From NCBI GenBank assembly GCA_021186555.1, contig JAJKFL010000011.1:3540501-3604500 (forward strand): a stretch of DNA of 64,000 nucleotides, read 5' to 3'. The position numbers were made by a program, and so were the translations under genes. The stretch comes from Reticulitermes speratus. Taxonomy: Eukaryota > Arthropoda > Insecta > Blattodea > Rhinotermitidae. Shown here piece after piece: positions 53,740 through 64,000 of the stretch (its first letter is position 1; each line of letters opens with the position of its first letter). The notes beneath the pieces are model-generated. The model searched no databases, was not told the DNA's origin, and saw nothing but the letters and a program-made list of their open reading frames with translations.

Positions 53740-54545
53740 AACAGACTTGGGATGAAGTAGAATGGAATTGAATTCGGGTAGATTGGGACAGACTTGTGAC
53801 GAAGTAGAATGGAATTGAATTCGGGTAGATTGGGACAGAATTGTGACGAAGTAGAAAGGAATTGCATTCGGGTAGATTGGGACAGACTTGGGATGAAGTA
53901 GAATGGAATTGAGTTCAGGTAGATTGGGACAGACTTGGGATGAAGTAGAATGGAATTGAGTTCAGGTAGATTGGGACAGACTTGAGATGAAGTAGAATGG
54001 AATTGAATTCGGGTAGATTGGGACAGACTTGTGACGAAGTAGAATGGAATTGAATTCGGGTAGATTGGGACAGAATTGTGACGAAGTAGAAAGGAATTGC
54101 ATTCGGGTAGATTGGGACAGACTTGGGATGAAGTAGAATGGAATTGAGTTCAGGTAGATTGGGACAGACTTGGGATGAAGTAGAATGGAATTGAGTTCAG
54201 GTAGATTGGGACAGACTTGAGATGAAGTAGAATGGAATTGAATTCGGGTAGATTGGGACAGACTTGTGACGAAGTAGAATGGAATTGAATTCGGGTAGAT
54301 TGGGACAGAATTGTGACGAAGTAGAAAGGAATTGCATTCAGGTAGATTGGGACAGACTTGGGATGAAGTAGAAAGGAATTGAATTCGGGTAGATTGGGAC
54401 AGACTTGGGATGAAGTAGAAAGGAATTGAATGCGGGTAGATTGGGACAGATGTGGGATGAAGTAGAAAGGAATTGAATTCGGGTAGATTCGGACAGACTT
54501 GTGATAAAGTAGAATGGAATTAAATTCTGGTAGATCGGAACAGAC
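53740..54545. repeat. 47-bp minisatellite with 235-bp higher-order repeat
   Basis: About 17 units of GAATTCGGGTAGATTGGGAC AGACTTGTGACGAAGTAGAA TGGAATT and variants. The variant order repeats every five units: GACTTGTGACGAAG followed by the AATTGTGACG unit occurs at 53791, 54026 and 54261, exactly 235 bp apart. The right end is more diverged. Confidence 0.96.
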
Positions 54546-55289
54546 TTGTAGCGAGATAAACCTGCTTCTACTACTTCATAATCCAGATCTCCACTTTGCA
54601 CAAAAATCTAGAGATTTTGGAAAACTTTTTTCTTCAAAATATGTAGCCATTGTTTACGCAGTTGTTATAATTATAAAGATGAATTTAAATTCCAGAATTT
54701 TTTAGGTGAAGAATAATATTTCGATGAGAGAATGGAAAGAAATTTCTCCTACCTTCGTGTTAAGTAACCCAAAAGACGTAATACAAAACATCACTAAAAA
54801 CGTTTGCTCTTAAAATTAAACCTGTTACTCACCACGCCACATCATAGGAGCCAGTCTTATTGAAAGACCCTGTACCTGATCTTGGAGACGGTAAATTGTG
54901 AGCAAGACTGCTTTTACTCTTACATGTCTCATGTTCTAGAGTCGAGATTACTTAAATAAATTAGTGATTGCGTAGCAAATGAGAGAGGTAGATGACAACA
55001 CCACAAGGGCCAGAACATTTTGGCAGCACGGAGTGAGGCGCCAGTAGCAAAGCTTTTGGTACTTTGCTTAGAATGTATTTATCTGGAGAGCTGTAATGAC
55101 TCAGCATTTTGACAGAGATCTGGCGCGGAGTGTGAAGACCTTTGTTCAACAGAAATATAGCGATGCGGCGTGGATTACTGAAATAAATCCACTGTATTGT
55201 CTTTGTCTCTAACAAGACTCATGAATTAAATGTCAAAAGTACGAATATTTTAAAATCGTATGTTATCTGTACCGTACATTTTTTATTGT
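54546..55289. other. Unassigned stretch
   Basis: Nothing recognised. Confidence 0.4.
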
Positions 55290-55495
55290 ATAAAGTCTTA
55301 TTCCGACAAATGTACACTTTATTATATTGTATTTAATACATATTTATGTTAATAAATAGTCAACGTGTTTCGAACTGTATCAGTTCATCTTCAGGATTCA
55401 CACTCAACAGTTCGAAACATGTTGACTATTTATTAACATAAATATGTGTTAAATATAAGATAATGAAGTGTACATTTGTCGGAATAAGACTTTAT
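55290..55495. mobile_element. Hammerhead-bearing inverted repeat HH-IR9
   Basis: Arms 55290-55380 and about 55406-55495 (AAAGTCTTATTCCGACAAAT GTACACTT and complement; TTAATAAATAGTCAACGTGT TTCGAACTGT and complement). The 25-bp loop contains the CUGAAGA half of the ribozyme, so only the minus strand has a complete motif. Confidence 0.72.
55357..55400 (-). ncRNA. Hammerhead-like ribozyme of HH-IR9
   Basis: Minus strand: CUGAAGA, extra U, stem II GAACU/AGUUC, GAAA, ACACGU, H17 = U. Core canonical, but stem I next to the core is short (UC/GA then a mismatch) and helix III is no longer a perfect palindrome. Confidence 0.5.
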
Positions 55496-56244
55496 ATTTT
55501 AAAATTTATGAAAAAGCTTAATTCCGGCATTTTTTATTTTTTGTGCTCTTATGTTATAGAAAGTGCAGGTACAGTCATGTATGGAAGGCTAAAGATTAGT
55601 TATTCTGTCTTTCGTGATGTATGTAATAAGAATCAGAGTTGATAGTAGTTAGGAATGTACGTAGAATATGGCACAAATAAACGGAAGGGAGGCTGTTCTT
55701 GGGGTGAATTTGCAATGACAACCCTTGAGAAATATATTCTAATGTAAGTCTAGATAGCAACACGAGTTACTGCACGTATTTTAATTTGTTAAATTTGTTT
55801 TGTAAATGCCTTTATAGAACTGCAGATTTAATAGAGAGCATATTCGGTAAATTCGTGATAGGAAAGTGACCCTTAAGAGAGCGCATGTATGAGTGCGAAA
55901 TAGCGAAATCCTCAGTGTGAAAGTGGTTATGATTTTGATCATCTGGGACACATTTTCATGAACTTTATACGGGCTTCAATGCTAGTAACTTGCAGTATTG
56001 AATCTTTTATATAAATCAGCCACGACCTCTGACCCTTTAGTTTGTATAAATTATTCTTTATAAGGACATTGGCAAAGGAAGAGAATTACAAATAAACAAA
56101 TACAAAGCGTCCCTTTAAAACTGTTGGTTAGTAGTAAAACACGCAGCAAGGAACTACTGTTTTTATTGCAGAGGCTCTGAAGTTACTGCTGTTAGGCGAA
56201 ATACGAGTCTTAGGTTTGTTCTTAGACAGCAATATTAGCCCACG
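55496..56244. other. Unassigned stretch
   Basis: Nothing recognised. Confidence 0.4.
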
Positions 56245-56593
56245 TAACTATTCCTAGAGTCGACCTCGGTGGACTAGTGGTTAGCGTGCTCGCCACTGGA
56301 CCCAAGGTTCGCGGGTTCGATCCCGACCGAGGTCGATGGATTTTTAAGGGTGATAAAAATCCGGAGCACCACTTCCTTCGGAGGGGAAGTAAAGCCGTCG
56401 GTCCCTTACGGGCATGAATAAAAAAGTCTCCTGACTGCCTGCCAGATCCGATAGAATAGTAGCGCGGCCAGTTGACCAGTCACTGCCACGAATGCGCACG
56501 ACTTAGTAACCTCGAAAAGAGGAGGCAAGAGGAGGCCCGAGCCCATATAGGGCTGTTGAGCCATGGTTATTAGTATTATTAACTATTCCTAGA
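56245..56593 (+). mobile_element. SINE-A copy with 14-bp duplication
   Basis: SINE 56259-56579 with an intact tRNA head and an internal deletion in the body (after CCGTCGGTCCC). Target duplication TAACTATTCCTAGA at 56245-56258 and 56580-56593. The tail is TTATTAGTATTAT. Confidence 0.93.
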
Positions 56594-58189
56594 AACAAAG
56601 ATAAGATTTAAAAAAATGAAATTGTAACATTGTAAGACCTATAGATAATTAAGAACTATTAAATGAACAATTACATCACCAAATATCCATCTCCGTGAAT
56701 AATTTCTGCTTTTATGTATTAAAATTATGTGATATTTTCAGATATACCCTAAGTAACCTTTAATATTTGAATCCTTATTGCATTTGTGATAGTTGATATG
56801 TAAATATTGTTTTCTACAGAATGTTTGCGATGTTTATAATCTAACCCCCAAACCAGATATCACATGCCTTGTGAGTGTCAGATGTTTCGCAGCTTTATAT
56901 TCCAAAACAATAAATTTTCAATATGCCTCACTACAATATTTGTGTATTTATCACCGTGTAACCGTGAGGTAAATACTGCAGGTTTGCTACCTCTGAGGTT
57001 TATACTCTTCGAAAAAATAACAGAAATTACCTTAAGGGCTCAAATATTCTTTCTTACTCTATTAGATACAACATGAACTTCAAAACACTACAATAAATGG
57101 CACCACCTAATGCAAATCCCACCTCAAAAATTTTCGCACAAGCTATTTGTATATTTTTCGTGCTAGGAAACGAGAATATGCTGAGGTGGAGAGCGCTCTA
57201 GTGGCAAGATATTCATACCGAGATTTAAGGAAGCCCGTATTTTCTTTAAGAAATATTAGGAGAGAGAAACGGAACAAATAGACTCATAATTTAATGATAA
57301 ATAATAGTTTAATATTAATAGTTACATATATATTTTATATTTTACAAAATTTTTGTTACTACTTATCTTCATTTTGTCCTTACATTCTAAATTTTGTGTT
57401 TTATTTGGAAACTTAATTTATTTTTGGCACCTTAGGCGTTATATTGAACGTCAATGTATCACTGCTTACAAAAATGCCGTATATAAATATATGTTGTTAC
57501 ATTTAAAGAAACGTACTATACAGAAATATTATTGGTGCCGTCCCATTTCCCTCTGGAGTGCTCCGTAATTTCGTATTGATTGCTACGAGTTTGTATCTAG
57601 TTCTAATAGGAGAGAATTTGGTATACTAAAGCTCAATATTTTTACATAAAATACAATAAGTGTGCCTGATAGATATCCTGCCTAAGAATGCTAACCGTTT
57701 GAAAGAATTATGCAGTTCCACGTTGAGAAACTTGTGTATTAATTTTTAGTTTAAATTTGATTGGCCTACAGTCTTGCAAAGCGACATCAACGCTGACATT
57801 CCTGCCATCCATTTCTTTGCGTGACCACTTTTCTTATAAGAAAAGCATAAAGATATGTTGTTGGCACTGAACTTGTCAAACACACCACATTCATCGCCGA
57901 CTCTTTTTGAAGTCGGCATGGCATTTGTCACCGCAGTTACAACGGTCCGGTGAGCGGGGGCTTCGATCGAACCAGCGGGAGGCCGAACTTGGCTCATGTC
58001 CGTTCACTGACGCGTGCGAAACCCGTTAAAAGCGTGCAGCAGTAACACTTGACCTGACTGCTTTCAGCATTCAGAAAGAAAAATCTACCAGTCTACAGTG
58101 CTCGTCCTTTTGTGTTAAGAATGGCCACAGTTCGTACAAGAAAGCATCTATCGTGAATAGCGTAAATTTAACTTCTGATTTCCGGAATT
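56594..58189. other. Unassigned stretch
   Basis: AT-rich, about 1.6 kb; no repeat family or gene recognised. Confidence 0.4.
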
Positions 58190-58362
58190 TGTTCATCGTC
58201 TGTTGTTCCGAAAAAAAAAATTTTGTGGACTGCTTGACCCTTAAATATGGCACCGATAGGTTGTCACGAAACGTCGGTAACTACCAATATATGCTGTGTA
58301 ACATTCCAGAAGAGCGAAGATTTTATTTACACCGCGGCGGCAGCCTGAAGTCACATACAATT
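58190..58362. mobile_element. ACGTTTCGG foldback family, single arm (opposite orientation)
   Basis: GACCCTTAAATATGGCACCG, TCACGAAACGTCGGTAACTA, ACATTCCAGAAGAGCGAAGA and TTACACCGCGGCGGCAGCCT in order. Confidence 0.75.
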
Positions 58363-58821
58363 CAGTACGTCGGTAATGCGATCTCTGTCCATCCATTGGT
58401 GAAAGGATTAGAAGACCGCTCCTCAGAATGTCCAGTGCCTGAGAATAGCTGTTTGTGTCAGTCTCAGTAGGTGCCTATCGACCTTTTCACCTAAGGATTG
58501 AAAGAAATATTATTTTTGAAATGTTGTTTTCTTGTCAAAGTATTTGACAATGATCAGATTCCATAAAGCAAGCAATTTTACGTTTAATATGCTATCGTCA
58601 GAACCTATTAGAATTTATGCTTTCCTCAAATACTAATTAATATGTGCAAAACAGATGGCGATTGGGAATGTGACAGGAGTACAAACATCGTCAAGATATT
58701 GCAATATGCTAAGATATTTGTTGCTCCGTGCAACGTTCAATTAACTTTCAACAGGTCTGAGGAAATTCTTGCAGTTGACGCAAATTTTAAAGAAGGAAGT
58801 TCTGTCCCTGCATAAATTATT
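58363..58821. other. Unassigned stretch
   Basis: Nothing recognised. Confidence 0.4.
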
Positions 58822-59096
58822 TTACTTTTTTTTTCCAATAGCTCGACAGCCCCTTGGGGGCCTAGGCCGCCTCATTTTTTGAGGCTTCACGATCACACAC
58901 TTTTTAGACACACCACACTCGGTAGGACTCCTCTGGACGAGTGATCAGCCCGTCGCAGAGACCTCTACCTGACAACACAGAACAATCACCAGAGACAGAC
59001 ATCCATACCCTAGGCGGGATTCGAACCCACAATCCCAGTAAGCGAGCGGCCGTAGACCGACGCCTTAGACCGCGCGGCCACTGGGATTCGCAGAGT
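58822..59096 (-). mobile_element. SINE-B
   Basis: Poly-T at left, then TAGCTCGACAGCCCCTTGGG, CGTCGCAGAGACCTCTACCT, GGGATTCGAACCCACAATCC and CGCGGCCACTGGGATTCGC. Full length; target duplication not evident. Confidence 0.88.
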
Positions 59097-59194
59097 CTAA
59101 ACTTAGGTAGAAGAGTATTGTGATGCAGGAACTGATATGAAGATATGAACGGCAGTACGTTCTCTGAATTCACCTGCTTGCCAAGGATGTATTG

Positions 59195-59480
59195 TGCTTA
59201 GTGAGTACGCCACGAGGTGGAAGAACTGGACTTTGATTCCCGACGGAGACAAAAGACTTTCTCCTTTTCAAAACGTCCACACCTGAATTTCGCCCAGTCT
59301 CATATACGTTGGGTGCCTGGATTTCTTTCCGCAGGTGTAAAGTGGCTAGGCGTGATTTTGACCACTCATCTCGAACTAGTATCGAGCTTAAAGATGAGTG
59401 GAGCTTCACCTCTAATCTATCCACATATGCCTTCATGGCTTGTACAGGGACAGCTTTCACTTTATATTTATTTACCACTA
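59195..59480 (+). mobile_element. SINE-C, diverged
   Basis: GGACTTTGATTCCCGACGG, TGGGTGCCTGGATTTCTTTC, CTTAAAGATGAGTGGAGCTT and ATGCCTTCATGGCTTGTAC match the family order. The 5' head is degraded. Confidence 0.6.
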
Positions 59481-59911
59481 GCGGGATTTTGTGAAAACTG
59501 TGATGAAGTGTTTGGATTTGTATTTGACCTCTTCTTTTATTGGGAGAGAATTTGTTGTTTGTCCTAAAAATAATTTAAATAAATAGGAGTTGGAAGGAAT
59601 GTCTTGCCAATAGAGGCCACCCCAGCAAATTTCTGAGGTGAGAATGAGATTGCCGGCAGTGAAGTGCTTTTTTGTGATGGGCCTTCGAAGCATAAGTAAT
59701 ATTTCTTAGCAACAGTGCGACAGATGAAAAATTATGATAACATTTTTATTCCGAAAAAAGAAACTGAAGAAATAGGTTGGAAGACTGGACGTAAGTAAGA
59801 GGTAATACGAAAATATATTTTAGAATTTAGGCACAATCTTACCAACATTTGATTCAAAAGACTGAGAACAAATACGATCTACTTTATTCCGGAGAACTAT
59901 TTACATTGCAC
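59481..59911. other. Unassigned stretch
   Basis: Nothing recognised. Confidence 0.4.
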
Positions 59912-60299
59912 ATGTCTCTTTCCTTGTCGACCTCGGTGGACTAGTGGTTAGCGTGCTCGCCACTGGACCCAAGGTTCGCGGGTTCGATCCCGACCGAGGA
60001 TTTTTAAGGGTGATAAAAATCCGTAGCACAACTTCCTTCGTCGGTCCCATGTCGTAGATTTACGGCATGAATAAACATGTTGCGTAAGCAAAATTGCCTC
60101 CATTTCTCACCCAAGTCTCCTGACTGCCTGATGGCTCTGGCCGACACATCAGGATCGATAGAACACTAGCGCGGCCAGTTGGCCAGTCACCAACTGCCAT
60201 GAATGCGCACGACTTAGTAACCTCGAAAAGAGGAGGCAAGAGGAGCCCCGAGCTGTTGAGCCATGGTTATATTTATTATATATTATGTCTCTTTCCTTG
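59912..60299 (+). mobile_element. SINE-A copy with 15-bp duplication
   Basis: SINE 59927-60284 with intact tRNA head (B box GGTTCGATCCC) and small deletions in the body. Target duplication ATGTCTCTTTCCTTG at 59912-59926 and 60285-60299; the last G is shared with the SINE start. Tail is ATTTATTATATATT. Confidence 0.93.
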
Positions 60300-61200
60300 C
60301 CAAATAAATAATTGTAAATAAATAATGTAGAGATAAAATTAGAGAAACATTAAACTAATATATTAGCAATTCACTTAAGTGTCTCGCATATCTATTCGTT
60401 TCTGCATGTCTATTGAAAATGCAAGATGCATTATTTACGAACAATTTTAAAATGGCCGCTTTTTATGTTCTAACATGTAATAAATAAAAGACAGCTACGC
60501 TACAAAAAGCGGTTACAGTTAATAAAAATGTGCTTTTTTTACCGGCAGAACCATATGCAGATCCAAATTGATTAGGTAGAGTGCACATTTTTGTGTTGCT
60601 GACAGGACACATCATCCCTTGAACAAAATGAAGAGTTATGTCACTTCGTATGGATGTCTGCTCGTCCATATAGACACACCCGATTTGATTAAATGAAAAG
60701 CATATGCAGCTAAAAATCTTTTTAAGTGTTTAATTCGGTTACAGAAATCGTTCTTAATTTTTCTACCTCATGAATGTCAATAAATAAAGTGTTAATACTG
60801 ACTGAAAAAGCTTGGGAAAATGCCATTAAATTATTATCACAGAATCTTTAACGAAGTTATTAAAAGCCACTTTCATTAAATTTGATAAATGTAGAATAGG
60901 GCAATGAGCTAAGATTCTGGATATGCTTCACTATACGAATGCCTCCTTCTGTGGTAAGATATCATACGTATAAAACAATTTAGAATGTACTGCAGTGTGT
61001 ACTCGTATATTTCCATTCCAAATTTACAGTGTATTACGATTAATAAACTGGAAATTTTGTGACAGGAAACTGTCCTGATTCATTGTAACGTTATCGTAAC
61101 TTTTCAGTGCAGAGGCTGAGAAATATCCTCAAAACCTTAACCAAAATGACTGTTTTTTTGTCACGGATTATAGTGTGAAACCTCCCTAAAATAAAGTGGG
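60300..61200. other. Unassigned stretch
   Basis: Nothing recognised. Confidence 0.4.
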
Positions 61201-62035
61201 TATGCCAATAAATACGAGGGCTTTGTAACGAATACGTGGGCATTAGAACTAGTACAAGGTCATGCTAACTAGTATAAACGCAAGGTAACTAATAAAAAGG
61301 CATACTAAAAAGTACGTGGCAATGCTAGGCATGCTAACTAGTACAAGGGAGTGTTAACTAGTACAGTGGCATGCTAACTAGAGCAATGGCATGCTAACAA
61401 GTGCGTGGGGATGCTACCCGATACAAGGGCATGCTCACCAGTACAAGGACATGCTGCTAACTAGTACAAGGGCGTGCTAACTAGTACAAGGGCATGATTA
61501 ATAGTACAAGGGAGTGCTAACTAGTACAATGGCATGGTAACTAGAGCAAGGGCATGCTAACAAGTGTTATTGGGCATACTAACTAGTACAAGGGCATGCT
61601 AGCTAGTACAAGAGAATGCTAACTAGTACAATGTCATGCTAACTAGAGCAAGGGCATGCTAAGAAGTGCGTGGGCATGCTACCCGGTACAAGGGCATGAT
61701 AACCAGTACAAGGACATGCTGCTAACAATAAAAGGGAGTGCTAACTAGTACAAGGGCATGGTAACTAGAACAAGGGCATGCTAACAAGTGTTATTGGGCA
61801 TGCTAACTAGTACAAGGGCATGCTAGCTAGTACAAGGGAATGCTAACTAGTACAATGACATGCTAAGTAGAGCAAGGGCATGCTAACAAGTGCGTGGGCA
61901 TGCTACCCGGTACAAGGGCATGCTAACCAGTATAAGGGCATGCTAACTACTATGAAAGCGTACTAAGTAGTATGAAGGAGTGATAAATAGGACGAGTACA
62001 TTTTAACGACTTTGAAGCATGCTCAAGGAATAAGG
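61201..62035. repeat. Degenerate 20-bp-class minisatellite with higher-order repeats
   Basis: About 38-40 units around GGGCATGCTAACTAGTACAA with many single-base variants (AGAGCAA, AGTGCGT, CCCGGTACAA). A long block running through GCTAACAAGTGCGTGGGCAT, GCTACCCGGTACAAGGGCAT and GGACATGCTGCTAAC recurs near 61395, 61660 and 61880. Both ends of the array are most diverged. Confidence 0.92.
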
Positions 62036-62942
62036 TTCGCTAGTCTGTAAATTTCGTGTTAAGGAAGCATTTTATTTTTCGGTAGGAGGTAGCACGAGTA
62101 GTACGGGTAACTTGCAACAGACGGCGCGAGTGTTAACTGAGATACTGTTAATGGGACAATTTGATGTGCTATGGCAACGACAGTGGAAATTAAGTCCTGC
62201 GAGGAAGGTGGTAATACGATTGGCTTTTTACGGAAGAAATATTTGTTTCCATATAAAAAATTATCGTCATTTTATAAAAGAGCGTTGTGATTGGGCGGTG
62301 AGACTACAACGTGTCAGCAAGTGACGAACGGACTTAAAATGATGACACATGTGTGTCGATGAATACGACACAGAAAGCAGTAAGAGTGGGGGGAACTGAT
62401 TTCGAGCAGTAAAAATTCGAGGTCTTATATTGCAGTGGATTTGTCCATGCGAATGCAAGAGGCCGATTTGTAAAGCGACGGAAATTTTTGAAATGTTGCC
62501 AAGTTTGGAAAAATATATGAATGTGACATTTTAATGGAATTCATGAGCTACATTAAATTTTGTAATGACTTCTCATTTACTTGCTGTCACTCAAGATACC
62601 TTACTGTTTGAAAGTCCTCCATACACAGTGAGGTATTAATTGCGATGCAACCAAGAGTAAAGTGCTATATAACTTAACGGCGTTGAAAAGATTCGTTCTG
62701 TAATTTGGGAATGAAAAGAAAGTGAACTTCTGGAATGAAACTGAAATAATTATTTGTAAGAAGAGGGACAAATTTAGAATATTTTAAATCTGAATTGTAA
62801 ATGCGATATCCCAAAATTATTTTGAATTTTTTTTTCTGTTGACATTTCGAAAGATTGTCTCTAACCGCTGAAATTTAGCCGTCTGAAAACCTATGTTAAG
62901 ATGGAGACGCGTATGAAGTGCCACATAACAGAAATTGCTGCC
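62036..62942. other. Unassigned stretch
   Basis: Nothing recognised. Confidence 0.4.
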
Positions 62943-63423
62943 TATGTGTCCAGTGGCGGACTGGCCAGGGTGTCAGCTTGCCCGATGGCAAGTGGGCCCC
63001 CTTAAACATTAGACAATATGTTAAAAATGTTAATGACCTTTTAGTAGCTTGAAAATATAATAGAAGTTCCAATATTATTACTGGCTGCAACTAAAATTTA
63101 CGTTGTATTACTATTTTGATAAAATCCACCATTTATTTAAAGTTAAAAAAATAATTTAAAAATTCAATTATAACAATCTGTATTTACATTTAGTATCTAC
63201 TGTACACTGCCAGTAATATGTACAATATATGTACACTGTAATTACTAAAAAATATACATTTATTTCGCAAAAATTTTAATTGTACCTTTTTTCCACTTAT
63301 GTATTTTTTGAAAATTTTATTTATTTCTTATAAAAATTAAATTATAGCCTTATAGTTGTGGGTGGGCCCCCTTTGTCTCCTGGCAACCAATAGTTTTAGA
63401 CCCAGTCCGCCACTGTATGTGTC
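62943..63423. mobile_element. hAT-type MITE with 8-bp duplication
   Basis: Element 62951-63415 starts CAGTGGCGGACTGG and ends CCCAGTCCGCCACTG. Target duplication TATGTGTC at 62943-62950 and 63416-63423. Sub-terminal GTGGGCCCCCTT repeats face each other. The interior is AT-rich and non-coding. Confidence 0.93.
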
Positions 63424-64000
63424 TAAAACACTTCGGATTTTAAGTAGAATCTTTCAATCTTAGATCAGCGATAGAAAAGTATGTGTGATATCTAACTTTG
63501 TTAAGTTCATAACTTTAACTAAATGTAACTGTAACGTAATCTGCTGTTTGGGAAAGGGTGCATGTCCAGTGTCCGGAAAGTACACGTTTCCCATTTTCCA
63601 AAAAAAAAAAAAAAATCCACTCTTTTAAGTTACGCAATCCAAGAATGCTTAATATTTGAAGGGAAATACGATCCTTCGAAACGTCGGGAAATACACTTTC
63701 AATGACACAGAAGCCTGAAATCTTCAGCAAGACGGCTGTGTGACTCTCATGTGGCACATGTGGCTTCACCCCAGTTTAATTTATAGCAGAAATGGCAACA
63801 AGGTCAAAATTTGAAGTGGAGATATGAAAGATTAAGTTGAATTACCGATGAGCATCTTTCAAGTAAAAACGCCCTGTATATTTATCTCCGGTATGCTTCT
63901 CTTACACACAGATTCCTATAAAGTTATCTGTGCTCTGCTTCACGTATAAATTTTTTCTGAACTCGCAACATTGAAGCCTATAGAGAGGCCTATTTCTGTT
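63424..64000. other. Unassigned end stretch with decayed ACGTTTCGG fragment
   Basis: At 63660-63725 GATCCTTCGAAACGTCGGGA and CAGAAGCCTGAAATC resemble a degraded foldback arm. A poly-A is at 63600-63615. Otherwise nothing recognised. Confidence 0.4.

Noticed and set aside
1-64000. CRISPR array, operon or bacterial gene context
   Set aside because: Repeats are contiguous minisatellites without unique spacers, and the coding density and SINE/LINE content are those of an animal genome.

Overview
The window looks like non-coding, repeat-saturated DNA from a large insect genome. An orthopteroid insect such as a cockroach is likely, but that is an inference from the repeat types and not a database identification. 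There is no convincing cellular gene: no rRNA, no stand-alone tRNA, no operon-like packing and no ORF with a recognisable cellular domain. The only protein-coding traces are decayed transposon proteins: LINE reverse transcriptase C-termini (best at 43956-44790), a mariner-type transposase end (36087-36345), and the two ends of another Tc1/mariner-superfamily transposase inside an internally deleted copy (48180-48748).

The interspersed repeats fall into recurring families. LINE-G is a non-LTR element whose 3' tail ends in (GTTA)n. Copies or fragments lie near 190, 5770, 9840, 20870, 22400, 29970, 30770, 34255, 34560, 35008, 41000 and 43956. A second LINE tail ends in (GAAT)n (11660). Five tRNA-headed SINE families carry B-box-like sequences. 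SINE-A (30291, 52220, 56259, 59927) and SINE-B (12552, 21809, 31970, 39735, 58822) are two of them. SINE-C (8063, 9580, 16775, 18333, 21633, 38044 and others), SINE-D (14625, 41778, 51198) and SINE-E (10950, 13995, 19205, 39275) are the rest. Several have clean target-site duplications. DNA transposons include two textbook hAT MITEs with 8-bp duplications (26562 and 62951), three copies of a MITE with GGCGCGTTCGC ends, small hairpin MITEs, and a foldback family centred on ACGTTTCGG.

The most unusual feature is a dispersed family of inverted-repeat elements (7.5, 13.3, 15.1, 25.1, 29.8, 38.6, 42.4, 46.0 and 55.3 kb, plus single arms at 42.3, 47.8 and 52.8 kb). Their arms carry a hammerhead-ribozyme-like motif: CUGANGA, one extra U, a stem II hairpin, GAAA, a short self-complementary helix III (ACAUGU or ACACGUGU), a cleavable H, and a stem I that pairs back to the 5' side. 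Seven sites keep the canonical core. The 7.5 kb element has near-identical 136-bp arms and a 12-bp duplication, so it looks young. These are best read as non-autonomous relatives of Penelope-like retroelements, which are known to carry hammerheads. The mirrored arrangement puts one sense ribozyme on each strand.

The window is also very rich in tandem arrays: an 18-bp array (5215), 12-14 bp (15365), 30 bp (23461), 27/54 bp (33882), AT-rich (35494), 84/170 bp (46975), 43 bp (51755), 47/235 bp (53740), 20-bp class (61201) and a diverged ~275-bp satellite (3031). Several show higher-order periodicity. One lies inside the loop of a hammerhead inverted repeat.
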